Below are positions 47,631 to 56,187 of a DNA stretch of 64,000 nucleotides, one piece after another. The stretch comes from Rhizobiaceae bacterium (lineage in GTDB: Bacteria > Pseudomonadota > Alphaproteobacteria > Rhizobiales > Rhizobiaceae), in contig JAILWO010000002.1 in assembly GCA_025698895.1 (NCBI GenBank), positions 372,001-436,000 on the forward strand, written 5' to 3'. How positions within the stretch are numbered: the first letter of the stretch is position 1; each line of letters opens with the position of its first letter. A program made the position numbers and the translations under genes. Under the pieces are notes generated by a model. It had not been told where the DNA came from, did no database searches, and saw only the letters and a program-made list of their open reading frames with translations.

Positions 47631-48350
47631 ATGGTCGAGGCATTGGGAGAGGCGCGGTGGGAAGCGATCCGCGCCATCAGCGAGGGCGAGCCGCCCACCC
47701 GCGAGCGGGTCGCGGTGGCCTGCGGCGTCTATGTGAAGACACTGTCGCGGCGGGCGACGGCGGAAGGCTGGCAGGCGCTCGACTTCCGCTTCCCGCGCGT
47801 GCGGCTGGCGCACCGCGAGATGATCGCGCTTGCCCGGCTGGCGGCCGAGGGCGAGGCGCTCGATCCGGTCGAGGAGGAGGATGAGGGCGAGGGGGAGGAC
47901 GGCGACGACGGCACCCGGGCGGACGAGCCCTCGGCGCGCGAGGAGGCGGCCGAGGCGCTGGCGCCGTTTTCCGACATGCCGCCGTCGAGACAGCTCGCGC
48001 AACTGCGCGCCATGCTGACGCGGCGCTCGGCCGAACTGCTCCACCGGGCCAAGGGCGGCAGGCCGCTCGAAAACCGCCAGGTCACGGCGTTGGCCAACAT
48101 GGTGAGCCTGACCGAGCGCATCGCCGCGCTCGCCGCCGCCGAGAAGGAGGAGGAGGCGCGCGGCCATGACCGCAAGGTCGGCGACATGCTGGAGCTGCTC
48201 AACCAGCGCATTCTCTATCTGGGCACCGCGCTCGCCCACCAGCTGCTGGTCGAGACCGGGATGAGCGCGGAGGAGGCGGACGCGGCGCTGGGCGAACGGG
48301 CGCGGTACCGCCATCCGCCGGAGGACCGGGCGCGCGAGGTTGGCGGGTAG
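47631..48350 (+). CDS. Hypothetical protein with N-terminal HTH-like segment
   Basis: 239-residue protein. Residues 1-50 (EALGEARWEAIRAISEGEPP, then TRERVAVACGVYVKTLSRRA, TAEGWQALD) look like a helix-turn-helix of the kind found in terminase small subunits and other sequence-specific binders. A very acidic linker follows (about 82-105) and then a helical C-terminal half (QLAQLRAMLTRRSAELLHRA, LENRQVTALANMVSLTERIA). ATG is preceded by GGGAG at eight bases. I recognise similar rhizobial hypotheticals but no function; nothing else phage-like is nearby. Confidence 0.6.
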   Translation: MVEALGEARWEAIRAISEGEPPTRERVAVACGVYVKTLSRRATAEGWQALDFRFPRVRLAHREMIALARLAAEGEALDPVEEEDEGEGEDGDDGTRADEPSAREEAAEALAPFSDMPPSRQLAQLRAMLTRRSAELLHRAKGGRPLENRQVTALANMVSLTERIAALAAAEKEEEARGHDRKVGDMLELLNQRILYLGTALAHQLLVETGMSAEEADAALGERARYRHPPEDRAREVGG

Positions 48351-48380
48351 GGCGATCGGTCGGCCGTTAGGGGCCGGGAA

Positions 48381-48743
48381 TCAGGCCTCGACCGTCGCCC
48401 GGCCGGGCCAGAAGGCGCCGTGATCGGCGATCGCGGCCATCTCGTCATAGGGCGCCTGATAGGCCCACATCGCGTCGGCCGGGCCGCCCTTCACCGACCA
48501 GTAGGAGGCCTCGCCCTTGAAGGGGCAGCGGGTGGTGGTGTCGGTCGGCTCCAGCGCGGTGAAGTCGATGTCGGCGAAGGGCACGTAGATCACCGGCGGA
48601 TGGCCGGCCTCTGCGAGATCCAGCGCGCGGGTCGAGCGGGCGATCTCGCGGCCCTCGGCGGTGACGACGACCTCGCCCTCATGCGGCGTGACGTCGATCC
48701 TGTAGCCGGGATTTTTCGCGAAACCGGGGGAGGGATTGGCCAT
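48381..48743 (-). CDS. DUF427 domain-containing protein
   Basis: 120-residue protein of the DUF427 family, a small single-domain fold. Diagnostic sequence is VVVTAEGREIARSTRALDLA, then PPVIYVPFADIDFTALEPTD, the Cys-containing TTTRCPFKGEASYWSV and WAYQAPYDEMAAIADHGAFW. Biochemical role is unknown. The ATG has AAGGA eight bases upstream. It lies 22 bases downstream of the next gene and is probably co-transcribed with it. Confidence 0.85.
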   Translation of the reverse strand: MANPSPGFAKNPGYRIDVTPHEGEVVVTAEGREIARSTRALDLAEAGHPPVIYVPFADIDFTALEPTDTTTRCPFKGEASYWSVKGGPADAMWAYQAPYDEMAAIADHGAFWPGRATVEA

Positions 48744-48765
48744 CGGCTGTTCCTTCGCGTGGTGC

Positions 48766-49131
48766 TCACAGGCGCTCGAAGAGGCCCGCATAGGAGCGGG
48801 CGAAGCCGGCCAGCGGCCCGGCCTCCTCGGTCGCGGCCTCGACGCGGATCGGGCCGCCATCGTCAGGCAGGATGACCAGCACGAGCTGGCGCTCGTCGCC
48901 GGCGCCGACGCTGGCGGCGGCCACGCGCTGGCAGTTGGGCATGGTGTCGACGCGCAGATGGAAGAAGAGCTGGCCACCGACGCGCCTGAGCGCGCCTTCA
49001 AGCGCTGTCTCGAAACCGTCCTCGACCACGTCCTCGAGCTGCAGCGCGAGTTCGAGCTCGACCGCCTCCAGCGAGGGGGCGGCGTCGATGGTGAAGGGAA
49101 CCGGCGAGGGGATGGGCTGGCTGGCGGTCAT
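48766..49131 (-). CDS. Hypothetical protein
   Basis: 121-residue soluble protein of unknown function: SLEAVELELALQLEDVVEDG, then FETALEGALRRVGGQLFFHL, RVDTMPNCQRVAAAS and a C-terminal SYAGLFERL. No catalytic motif or signal peptide is seen. ATG at 49131 has GGAAG seven bases upstream. It probably forms a unit with the DUF427 gene and diverges from the acyl-CoA ligase gene. Confidence 0.6.
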   Translation of the reverse strand: MTASQPIPSPVPFTIDAAPSLEAVELELALQLEDVVEDGFETALEGALRRVGGQLFFHLRVDTMPNCQRVAAASVGAGDERQLVLVILPDDGGPIRVEAATEEAGPLAGFARSYAGLFERL

Positions 49132-49322
49132 GAAACGCTTCCGTATCCTGTACCCGCCACCAAGGTCAGTGAAGCCGGCCAGCATGGCGGCATTGTGGCG
49201 CGCGGGCCGGTGCGTCGGGTCGGCACTTTCGGTCGGAAGGGCGCGGCCGGCGCGGCGCGCACTGGACAAGCCGCGCGGCGGATTCCAAATATCGCCCCTG
49301 ATCCAATCGCGGGAGGAACTCG

Positions 49323-50948
49323 ATGCTCGGACTGATGCAGGACTGGCCGCTGCTGTGCCACAAGATCCTGGACCACGCGGCCACCCAGCACGGCCGGCGC
49401 GAGATCGTGTCGCGCTCGGTGGAGGGCCCGATCACGCGCACCACCTATGCCGACGCGCATCTGCGCGCGCGCAAGGTGGCGATGATGCTGGAGCGCGAGG
49501 GCTACGCGCCGGGCGACCGCATCGCGACGCTCGCCTGGAACACGGCCCGCCATCTGGAGGCCTGGTACGGCATCATGGGCATGGGCGGCGTCTATCACAC
49601 GCTCAATCCGCGCCTGTTTCCCGAGCAGATCGCCTGGATCATGAACCATGCCGAGGACAAGGCGCTGTTCGTCGACCTGACCTTCATGCCGCTGGTCGAG
49701 AAGATCGCGCCGCAGGTGAAGTCGCTGAAGCAGGTGATCGTGCTGACCGACGGCCAGCACATGCCCGAGACCGCGCTCGACAACGTGGTCGCCTATGAGG
49801 ACTGGATCGCCCAGGCCGACGGCGACTATCGCTGGAAGACGCTCGACGAGAACGCCGCCTGCGGCATGTGCTACACGTCGGGCACGACGGGCGACCCCAA
49901 GGGCGTCGTCTACAGCCACCGCTCCAACGTGCTGCACGCCATGATCGCCGTACAGCCGGACGCGATGGGCCTTTCCTCGCGCGACGTGATCCTGCCGGTG
50001 GTGCCGATGTTCCACGCCAATGCCTGGGGGCTGGCGCAGTCGGCGCCGATGATCGGGGCCAAGCTGGTGATGCCCGGCGGCAAGATGGACGGCCCCTCGA
50101 TCTACGAATTGCTGGACACCGAGAAGGTGACCTTCACCGCCGCCGTGCCGACCGTGTGGCTGATGCTGCTCCAGCATCTGGAGGAGACCGGCAAGAAGCT
50201 GCCGCATCTGAAGAAGGTGGTGATCGGCGGCTCGGCCTGCCCGCGCGCCATGACCAGGAAGTTCCAGGACAATTACGACGTGGAGGTGATCCACGCCTGG
50301 GGCATGACGGAGATGAGCCCGCTGGGCTCGCTCGGCACGATCAAGCCCGAATACGCCGATCTGGAAGGCGACGCGCGGCTCGATATCCAGGAAAAGCAGG
50401 GCTTCGCGCCGTTCGGCGTCGAGATGAAGGTCACCGACGACGACAATGTCGCCAGGCCGTGGGACGGCAAGACCTTCGGCCGGCTCAAGGTGCGCGGCCC
50501 GGCGGTGGCGAAGGGCTATTACGGCGGCGCCGGCACCGACCAGTTCGACGAGGAGGGATGGTTCGACACGGGCGACGTGGCCCATATCGACCCCAATGGC
50601 TACATGCAGATCACCGACCGGGCCAAGGACGTGATCAAGTCGGGCGGCGAATGGATCTCGACCATCGACCTGGAGAACCTCGCCGTCGGCCATCCGGACG
50701 TGGCCGAGGCGGCGGTGATCGGCATCAGGCATCCCAAATGGGACGAGCGGCCGCTGCTGGTCGTGGTGCCCAAGAAGGACAGGGAGCCGGCCAAGGACGA
50801 CATCCTGGGCTACATGGAAGGCAAGGTCGCCAAATGGTGGATGCCGAACGACGTGGTGTTCGTCGACGAGATCCCGCATACGGCGACCGGCAAGATCCAG
50901 AAGACGACGCTGCGCGACCAGTTCCGCGACTACACCCTGCCGGATTGA
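49323..50948 (+). CDS. Acyl-CoA ligase of the 3-(methylthio)propionyl-CoA ligase (DmdB) type
   Basis: 541-residue adenylate-forming enzyme. It opens [20 protein letters not shown] and has [17 protein letters not shown], the phosphate-binding loop [17 protein letters not shown], the A8 region [10 protein letters not shown] and the catalytic Lys block [12 protein letters not shown]. The N terminus and size closely follow DmdB, which activates methylthiopropionate in DMSP demethylation, but close relatives also act on other short and medium fatty acids. No other dmd genes are present here, so a fatty-acid CoA ligase of broad specificity is the safer reading. Confidence 0.88.
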   Translation: MLGLMQDWPLLCHKILDHAATQHGRREIVSRSVEGPITRTTYADAHLRARKVAMMLEREGYAPGDRIATLAWNTARHLEAWYGIMGMGGVYHTLNPRLFPEQIAWIMNHAEDKALFVDLTFMPLVEKIAPQVKSLKQVIVLTDGQHMPETALDNVVAYEDWIAQADGDYRWKTLDENAACGMCYTSGTTGDPKGVVYSHRSNVLHAMIAVQPDAMGLSSRDVILPVVPMFHANAWGLAQSAPMIGAKLVMPGGKMDGPSIYELLDTEKVTFTAAVPTVWLMLLQHLEETGKKLPHLKKVVIGGSACPRAMTRKFQDNYDVEVIHAWGMTEMSPLGSLGTIKPEYADLEGDARLDIQEKQGFAPFGVEMKVTDDDNVARPWDGKTFGRLKVRGPAVAKGYYGGAGTDQFDEEGWFDTGDVAHIDPNGYMQITDRAKDVIKSGGEWISTIDLENLAVGHPDVAEAAVIGIRHPKWDERPLLVVVPKKDREPAKDDILGYMEGKVAKWWMPNDVVFVDEIPHTATGKIQKTTLRDQFRDYTLPD

Positions 50949-50957
50949 GGCGGGACG

Positions 50958-51143
50958 TCATTGCCTGTTCGCCAAGGGGAGCCGCACGACCTCGGCGGGC
51001 TGCCGCCTGCATTCGGCGACCGCGAGCGCCTCGATCAGAAGGTCGAGCGCTTCGCGGGATTGCCGGCTGGTGTCGTCGCTGCCGCCAAGGTGGTCATAGG
51101 CACGCTCCAGATGAGCGCGGGCGGCGGAATAGTTGCTGCGCAT
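50958..51143 (-). CDS. Small hypothetical protein
   Basis: 61 residues, convergent with the acyl-CoA ligase. The sequence has a helical core (SNYSAARAHLERAYDHLGGS, then DDTSRQSREALDLLIEALAV) that I associate with short rhizobial hypotheticals. GGAG lies seven bases before the ATG at 51143. Function unknown. Confidence 0.55.
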   Translation of the reverse strand: MRSNYSAARAHLERAYDHLGGSDDTSRQSREALDLLIEALAVAECRRQPAEVVRLPLANRQ

Positions 51144-51243
51144 GAGTCTCTCCGACGCCCCCCGTGCCGGTCTATGGCAGGCATTCCGTCAAAGGGAGGC
51201 AAACATCCGGGCGAAGAATTTAAGAGAATTCGAGGATAGGAAA

Positions 51244-51300
51244 TCGCAGTAAAATCCATGACTTAACCGTGATCATTCGAGCGGAGGCGGCGGCCTTCTC
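51244..51300. repeat. Direct repeat A flanking the DMT-nitroreductase-LysR module
   Basis: Contains CATGACTTAACCGTGATCA, then TTCGAGCGGAGGCGGCGGCC. The sequence at 54134-54188 matches it over about 50 bases (CATGACTTGACTATGG, then the identical CATTCGAGCGGAGGCGGCGG), and weaker likeness extends some 30 bases upstream. No gene is visible between 51144 and 51331. Confidence 0.7.
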
Positions 51301-51331
51301 GCCAAGGACCGCCGTTGCAATAGGCGTGGCG

Positions 51332-52285
51332 CTATCCTGGCCGGACACGGGATGTGCCTTCACCGCGCCGCGCGGGAGTTCCAGGCCGCCCCGCCGCATT
51401 GCGCGACAAGAGAGCGATCGCCGTGATCACGAGCAGGCTGCCTGGCAGCCACTGCCAGCCGATGACGTCCGGCCGGGTCACGAACAGCACCAGCATCGAA
51501 ACGAACGGGACAAGATAGCTGTAGGCCGTCACCGCGCCCGGCGTCAGCGCACCGGTGCCGCGCTGCATCAGCCAGAAGGTCACACCGCTCGAAAAGACGC
51601 CGAGATAGGCAACCAGCAACAGGTCTCCGAAACGCATGCGCGACATCGCGGCGAGCGGTTCGGCGACAAGCCCGGCCAGAGCGATCAGAACGCCGCCCAG
51701 GGCCAGGCTCCAGAAGGTGCGCACGGCGGCATCGGGCGACAGAACGCCCCGCGCCAGCCCCCATTTGGACAAGACCGGATAGAGCGCCGATGCGATGCAT
51801 CCGAGGAAGAAGGCCGCCTCGGCCCAGCCGAATTGCAGATTCGCCAGGTCGCCGCCGTTCTGGGCGAGCGCCAGGGCCAGGGCCCCGACGGCCCCCAGCA
51901 CGAGGATGGCGAGCAGGCGACGGGCCCGCGCTTCCACGCCGAAAGCCCGGCCGAGACCGTAGGCCAGCAGCGGCATGGACACGAACAGGGCCGACATGGA
52001 GAGCGCGCTTACCCGATGGGCGGCCCAGAACATGACGCCGAAGAAGCCGGCCAGACACAGCCCCATGACCGCGTAAAGCAGGATGCCCCGCAGACTCGGC
52101 CACTCGAGGCCCGCGCGCCATGTCATCGGCAGCATCGCGAGCGCCGCGATCGCGAAGCGCATTGCCGTCAGAAGCAGCGGCGGGAGCCCCTCGCCCAGAA
52201 GGCCGACGACCGGGAAGGATGCGCCGACGATCAAGGCCCACAGCAGCATCCCCAGATGCGCGCCTGTCACGCTGGTGTTGTCCAT
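51332..52285 (-). CDS. EamA family (DMT superfamily) transporter
   Basis: 317-residue inner-membrane protein with about ten hydrophobic segments arranged as two EamA repeats. The N terminus reads VTGAHLGMLLWALIVGASFP, with the second repeat from about residue 160 (FGWAEAAFFLGCIASALYPV). The C-terminal tail is basic. DMT exporters export metabolites or drugs. It is transcribed with the nitroreductase gene 81 bases upstream, and a LysR gene diverges from that. Confidence 0.88.
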   Translation of the reverse strand: MDNTSVTGAHLGMLLWALIVGASFPVVGLLGEGLPPLLLTAMRFAIAALAMLPMTWRAGLEWPSLRGILLYAVMGLCLAGFFGVMFWAAHRVSALSMSALFVSMPLLAYGLGRAFGVEARARRLLAILVLGAVGALALALAQNGGDLANLQFGWAEAAFFLGCIASALYPVLSKWGLARGVLSPDAAVRTFWSLALGGVLIALAGLVAEPLAAMSRMRFGDLLLVAYLGVFSSGVTFWLMQRGTGALTPGAVTAYSYLVPFVSMLVLFVTRPDVIGWQWLPGSLLVITAIALLSRNAAGRPGTPARRGEGTSRVRPG

Positions 52286-52366
52286 TGTTGGTCTCCTTGC
52301 TCGGGCGCGCGGCCCTGCCGGGCCGCTTCGCCGGTGGCGAACGGGGCTTGGGGAAAGGGGGGGCGT

Positions 52367-52984
52367 TCAGACGGTTTCCAGGACGCGGGAGACCGGCAGT
52401 CTCGGCTTTTGCGGCCAGTTGCCCTCCCGGGCGTGACCCACCGCGACCAGCACCACCGGGATCTCGTCGGCCGCAAGAGCGAATTCGCGCGCGACTGCCG
52501 CCGGGTCGAAGCCGACCATCGGCCCGGTGGCGAGGCCATGGGCCTGTGCCGCGAACATCAGGAACGCGGCGCCGAGCGTTGCGGTGCGAACCGCCTCGTC
52601 ACGCTGCTTTTGCGGATCGTCGCGGTAGCCGTCCTCCACCGCCGCGGTCCAGGCGCCGACCATCTCCGCCGGCATGAAGCCAGCCTCGACGGAGGGCCGC
52701 AGGCGCTCCTCCACGACGGTGTGCGAGGGTTTCCGTCCGCAGACGATGTAGGTGACAGCCGCCTCGCTCACCTTGGCCTGCCCGTAGGCGGCGGCCCGCA
52801 GGCGCGCCTTCGCCTCGGGCGTCCTCACGGCGATGAAGCGCCAGTTCTGGAGATTGTAGGCGGTGGGCGCGCGCGTCGCGAGCCTTGCAAGCTCCTCGAT
52901 CTCTTCGTCGGCGAGCGTCCTGCCGGCATCGAACAGGTTCGCGGAGACGCGGCTTTCGATTGCCGCGATGATTGGATTCTTCAT
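52367..52984 (-). CDS. Nitroreductase family protein
   Basis: 205-residue FMN-dependent oxidoreductase. The N-terminal pattern is SRVSANLFDAGRTLADEEIE followed by ARLATRAPTAYNLQNWRFIA, the usual FMN-binding R-RAPTAyNlQnW block, and the C-terminal glycine-rich VGFDPAAVAREF and VVLVAVGHAREGNWPQKPRL. It reduces quinones, nitro groups or other electron acceptors with NAD(P)H. ATG at 52984 begins MKNPIIAAI; AGAGG lies about nine bases before it. It diverges from a LysR gene and precedes the DMT exporter. Confidence 0.88.
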   Translation of the reverse strand: MKNPIIAAIESRVSANLFDAGRTLADEEIEELARLATRAPTAYNLQNWRFIAVRTPEAKARLRAAAYGQAKVSEAAVTYIVCGRKPSHTVVEERLRPSVEAGFMPAEMVGAWTAAVEDGYRDDPQKQRDEAVRTATLGAAFLMFAAQAHGLATGPMVGFDPAAVAREFALAADEIPVVLVAVGHAREGNWPQKPRLPVSRVLETV

Positions 52985-53078
52985 CTGTCTCAACCTCTGA
53001 CAACGCATTGGGGGTTCGTCCGTCCCGGCGGGGCGGCGCCGGTGAGGTGGAGATAATTCCTTCCTTCGGGTTCGATAA

Positions 53079-53097
53079 TTCGCTATCCGGTAGCGAA
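53079..53097. promoter_or_regulatory. Candidate LysR operator between nitroreductase and LysR genes
   Basis: TTCGCTATCCGGTAGCGAA, a perfect 7-bp inverted repeat (TTCGCTA/TAGCGAA) with a 5-base centre, in the 137-base divergent gap. It has the T-n11-A shape of LysR boxes and is 25 bases before the LysR start. Confidence 0.6.
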
Positions 53098-53121
53098 ACT
53101 CGCGACTGTGGGTGAATAGTC

Positions 53122-54015
53122 ATGGACCAGTTGCAGGCTATAAGAATATTCCGCCATGCCGTGGAGCGCGGCTCCTTCGCCGAGGCCGCGCGCCGGACAG
53201 GGCTTTCGCCCGCCGCAATCAGCAAGAACATCCGGGAACTGGAGGCGCATCTGCGCGTGCGGCTGATCAACCGCACGACGCGCCGCATGAGCCTGACGGA
53301 AGCCGGTGAGCGATATTTCGAACAGATCGTCCGCGTTCTCGACGATCTGTCGGAAGCCGACAGGTCGCTCGGGCCCCTGCAGCGCAGGCCGAGCGGGCTT
53401 TTGCGTGTCACCGCGCCGATGGTCTTCACGCTGACGCGCCTGTCCACCGCGATCGTCGGCTTTCTCGACCGCCATCCCGATCTGACACTCGACCTGAAGC
53501 TCGAGGATCGCCGGGTGGATCTCATCAAGGAGGGAATCGATGTCGCCATTCGCGGCAGCGACCGGCTGGAAGATTCAAGCCTGATCGCGCGCAAGCTGAT
53601 GACGCTGCGCCATGTGATCTGCGCCTCGCCGGGCTATTTCGCGCGTGCCGGCCGGCCCCGCGAGCCGGAGGACCTGCGTTCGCACAATTGCGTGCAGTTC
53701 ACGCTCTCCGGCCATGTTCAGGAGTGGTCCTTCACGCGGGAGGGGCGCACCGTGCAGGTGGCGATCAGCGGCCGCTACAAGGTCACGAACAGCCTTGCGG
53801 TTCGCGACGCGCTGCTTGCCGGCTTCGGGCTGAGCCTCATTCCACGCATCTATGTGGAGAATGACATCGCGGAAGGAAGGCTCACGACGGCGCTGGACGA
53901 CTGGGCGCCGGTCGAGACGCCCATCCATGTGGTCTACCCATCGCGTCAGTATGTCCTGCCCAAGGTGCGCGCCTTCGTTGATTTCCTCATTGCCGAAACG
54001 CAGGAGGAGAGCTGA
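53122..54015 (+). CDS. LysR family transcriptional regulator
   Basis: 297-residue LysR protein of the single-domain CrgA-like kind. The HTH is MDQLQAIRIFRHAVERGSFA, then EAARRTGLSPAAISKNIREL (residues 1-40). The effector domain begins near 90 (GLLRVTAPMVFTLTRLSTAI) and includes VDLIKEGIDVAIRGS. It is divergent from the nitroreductase-exporter pair and probably regulates it through the dyad at 53079-53097. It resembles the LysR at 56188. Confidence 0.9.
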   Translation: MDQLQAIRIFRHAVERGSFAEAARRTGLSPAAISKNIRELEAHLRVRLINRTTRRMSLTEAGERYFEQIVRVLDDLSEADRSLGPLQRRPSGLLRVTAPMVFTLTRLSTAIVGFLDRHPDLTLDLKLEDRRVDLIKEGIDVAIRGSDRLEDSSLIARKLMTLRHVICASPGYFARAGRPREPEDLRSHNCVQFTLSGHVQEWSFTREGRTVQVAISGRYKVTNSLAVRDALLAGFGLSLIPRIYVENDIAEGRLTTALDDWAPVETPIHVVYPSRQYVLPKVRAFVDFLIAETQEES

Positions 54016-54133
54016 TCGATTCAACGCCGCGATTTTAGCTATGTAGCGGAAAACACGGACGCACCCATGACGGAATCCGTCCACAGGGCCTGGTGGAAAG
54101 AATTTGACATTCGATACCTATTCGATGTCGCTC

Positions 54134-54188
54134 TCTAGTAAATTCCATGACTTGACTATGGTTTCATTCGAGCGGAGGCGGCGGCCTT
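54134..54188. repeat. Direct repeat B flanking the DMT-nitroreductase-LysR module
   Basis: The counterpart of 51244-51300, with CATTCGAGCGGAGGCGGCGG identical in both. It lies 120 bases past the LysR stop. The gap 54016-54290 otherwise holds only the terminator of the minus-strand genes. Confidence 0.7.
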
Positions 54189-54197
54189 CCGGTCAAG

Positions 54198-54231
54198 AAA
54201 AGCCCGCCACTCCGGGCGGAGAGCGGCGGGC
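54198..54231 (-). terminator. Intrinsic terminator of the HTH gene
   Basis: On the minus strand the stem GCCCGCC (54225-54231) / GGCGGGC (54202-54208) encloses a 16-base loop that can pair further, and is followed by TTTTCTT. It lies 60 bases past the stop of the HTH gene at 54291 and is a standard Rho-independent terminator. Confidence 0.7.
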
Positions 54232-54290
54232 AACGGCAGGCCAAGTTTCTGCTTCTGCCGGCAGGTATCAGGACGTTTCAGTCCACCTGG

Positions 54291-54653
54291 CTAGTTCGGA
54301 AATATCAGATCCATGGGCACATGCAGGATGCCGGCGATGGTCCTGAACGTCCTGGTGGAGCCGGTCTTTCCGTTGCGTTCGATCTGCGACAGCATGCTCG
54401 CGCTGATGCCCGCCAGGTCGGCAAGCTGGCGGGCGGTCAGACCCCGCCAGAGCCTTACGGCCCGGATGGGGTTTTCGCCCCTGGCGATCTCATCGAGCAG
54501 TTGCCTGGGAAGTGGCGGCGTGTCGGGCATTTCCGTCTGGCTGGCAAGCCGCTCCATGGCCGCCTGTTCGAGCACGCGATACTGGGACTCCGGAATGACG
54601 ACGAGCCGCTCCCGGCTGCCTGGATGCTTGATGAATTGGGGGTTGAGTTTCAT
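54291..54653 (-). CDS. XRE-type HTH protein, antitoxin-like
   Basis: 120-residue protein. The first half (MKLNPQFIKHPGSRERLVVI, PESQYRVLEQAAMERLASQ) resembles antitoxin N termini, and residues 75-115 form a Cro/C1-type HTH (LTARQLADLAGISASMLSQI, then ERNGKTGSTRTFRTIAGIL). It has no plausible toxin gene beside it, only mscL 68 bases upstream, so it is either an orphan antitoxin or a free-standing regulator. The ATG at 54653 has no strong ribosome site. Confidence 0.7.
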   Translation of the reverse strand: MKLNPQFIKHPGSRERLVVIPESQYRVLEQAAMERLASQTEMPDTPPLPRQLLDEIARGENPIRAVRLWRGLTARQLADLAGISASMLSQIERNGKTGSTRTFRTIAGILHVPMDLIFPN

Positions 54654-54721
54654 GTCTTCGCGTGTCGTCCGCCGACCCTTCCAACACGCCGGCGTTCCTT
54701 TCTCCGGAACGCCGTGCCTGG

Positions 54722-55141
54722 CTAACCTTTCGCGAGCAGGTCGCGGATCTCGGTGAGAAGCTGGACATCCTGGGGCGGCGGGGCGGCCTCGGACTGCTTT
54801 TCCTCCTCCAGATCGCGGCGAAGATTGTTCACCCCCTTGACCAGCAGGAAGATGATGACGGCCAGGATCAGGAAATTGATGAGGACGGTGATGAAGCTGC
54901 CATAGGCCAGAACCGCCCCCTGTTCGCGCGCCGCCTCCAGCGAGGACGCGCTGACATTGGACGACAGCGCAAGAAAATAGTTGGAGAAGTCGAGCCCGCC
55001 GAAGATCGCGCCGACGATCGGCATGATGAGATCGTCGACCAGCGACGAGACGATCAGGGCGAAGGCGCCGCCGATGATGATGCCGACGGCGAGGTCCATG
55101 ACGTTGCCCCTGGCGATGAATTCCTGAAATTCCTTGACCAT
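54722..55141 (-). CDS. mscL: Large-conductance mechanosensitive channel
   Basis: 139 residues. The N terminus is [20 protein letters not shown], then [20 protein letters not shown], the amphipathic S1 helix plus first membrane helix, and a second helix near residues 75-97 ([20 protein letters not shown]). A charged cytoplasmic bundle ends the protein ([15 protein letters not shown]). It forms a homopentamer that opens at high membrane tension on osmotic downshock. Confidence 0.96.
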   Translation of the reverse strand: MVKEFQEFIARGNVMDLAVGIIIGGAFALIVSSLVDDLIMPIVGAIFGGLDFSNYFLALSSNVSASSLEAAREQGAVLAYGSFITVLINFLILAVIIFLLVKGVNNLRRDLEEEKQSEAAPPPQDVQLLTEIRDLLAKG

Positions 55142-55188
55142 TTTTCCCTCTCCTTTCGAACGAAACCGACCTGTCGCCGATGGCGGCG

Positions 55189-55530
55189 TCAGGCGTAGAC
55201 GCTCTCACGCCCGAAATGCTTCACGAGCAGGTAGTAGAAGACCGCGCGGTGCTTGTTGCGGTTGGAGCGGCCGTACCGGTCGATCGAGGCCGCGATCCCG
55301 CCGTCGAGATCGGCGTCCGCCGGGACGCCCAGCTTCCTGACGAGGAAGTTCTTCTTGATCCGCTCCAGCTCCGCCTTGTCCGACGCCGCCACGACCGAGG
55401 CATCGCTGCTGTAGATGGTCGGGCCGCAGCCCTTGGTGACCTTCGTCAGAAGGTCTATGTCGGGCGTCATGCCGCACTTGTCCCTCAGGTCCGCCGCATA
55501 TTTCGCAATCAGCTCGTCGCGTTTGCCCAT
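55189..55530 (-). CDS. DUF2853 family protein
   Basis: 113-residue soluble protein of the DUF2853 family. It opens [20 protein letters not shown], continues [20 protein letters not shown] and ends [20 protein letters not shown], all hallmarks of the family. Function is unknown. The ATG at 55530 lacks a strong Shine-Dalgarno. It may be transcribed with mscL 47 bases downstream. Confidence 0.85.
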   Translation of the reverse strand: MGKRDELIAKYAADLRDKCGMTPDIDLLTKVTKGCGPTIYSSDASVVAASDKAELERIKKNFLVRKLGVPADADLDGGIAASIDRYGRSNRNKHRAVFYYLLVKHFGRESVYA

Positions 55531-55553
55531 CGCTTGTCTCCCAATGTTTCCGA

Positions 55554-55883
55554 TTACGGTTGCGAGGACACCACGACGGGTATCCCCTCGATGACTCGCG
55601 GCGATTGCGCGTGCCTCGCCGTGGCCGTGCCGTCGGACGCCGGCGGCGGGACGTCTTGGCCTCGCACCTGTTCTTGCGCCCGCCGTACGGTGTCGCGGGT
55701 CATCGCGTCCGCTCCCAGGAAAACCAGAGCGACGATTGCTCCGTGGATCATCATGCCGAGAACGAGAGACAGTCCGCTTCCCTGATGCGGGAAAAACCGC
55801 CCCTGGACCTGGACCGCGCCGTCGTTCCAACGGACAAAGCCGATGCATGCGCCAGCAAGCGCTCCGATCAGGGCAGGTAACAT
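55554..55883 (-). CDS. Hypothetical membrane protein
   Basis: 109 residues. A glycine-rich hydrophobic N terminus ([20 protein letters not shown]) and a second segment ([20 protein letters not shown]) suggest two membrane helices, followed by a hydrophilic proline-containing tail ([19 protein letters not shown]). No family is recognised. It is on the same strand as the DUF2853 gene, 23 bases upstream of it. Confidence 0.5.
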   Translation of the reverse strand: MLPALIGALAGACIGFVRWNDGAVQVQGRFFPHQGSGLSLVLGMMIHGAIVALVFLGADAMTRDTVRRAQEQVRGQDVPPPASDGTATARHAQSPRVIEGIPVVVSSQP

Positions 55884-55932
55884 GGCGTCCTTCGCCGCAC
55901 CTGCCCTTGCGGGCGCGATGTTGGTGGAATGC

Positions 55933-56025
55933 TCATCCCCGGTGAAAAAGCGGCAGCGCCACGGTCAGCAGGATCACCGAGGCTGCTCCCAAAACCGTCA
56001 CGGCGGCAAAAACCTGCAAATCCAT
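55933..56025 (-). CDS. Possible 30-residue single-helix membrane microprotein
   Basis: ATG to TGA frame encoding [20 protein letters not shown], then [10 protein letters not shown]: one membrane-spanning helix with a short basic end. It lies in the 304-base gap between the hypothetical membrane gene and the LysR gene. No clear Shine-Dalgarno precedes it, so it may not be expressed. Confidence 0.3.
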   Translation of the reverse strand: MDLQVFAAVTVLGAASVILLTVALPLFHRG

Positions 56026-56106
56026 CGGCAATCGCCGAAACCGTTTCCACGTCCACGGCTCCTTCTCCCAACCCTGAAGGCGCGGCATTTCCAGTTCTCA
56101 GCACGC

Positions 56107-56119
56107 TTGACATCGTCAA
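56107..56119. promoter_or_regulatory. Candidate operator before the LysR gene
   Basis: TTGACATCGTCAA, a 5-bp inverted repeat TTGAC/GTCAA around ATC, 69 bases before the LysR start in the divergent gap. It could be a LysR box or, read as TTGACA, part of a promoter. The call is inferential. Confidence 0.35.
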
Positions 56120-56187
56120 AACAGCTTACGCAGGTTGCGAGGTGCCGAGAACCGAAAGGACGGAAACGTGTCCATTCCGAAACTTGC

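Noticed and set aside
49323-50948. DMSP demethylation pathway
   Set aside because: The ligase is DmdB-like, but no dmdA, dmdC or dmdD genes accompany it, so a pathway claim is not supported.
54654-54721. Toxin partner for the HTH protein
   Set aside because: Only 68 bases separate it from mscL and no toxin-like frame fits.
55868-56119. 83-codon minus-strand frame before the LysR gene
   Set aside because: Overlaps the start of the gene at 55554-55883, has no ribosome site and no family resemblance.
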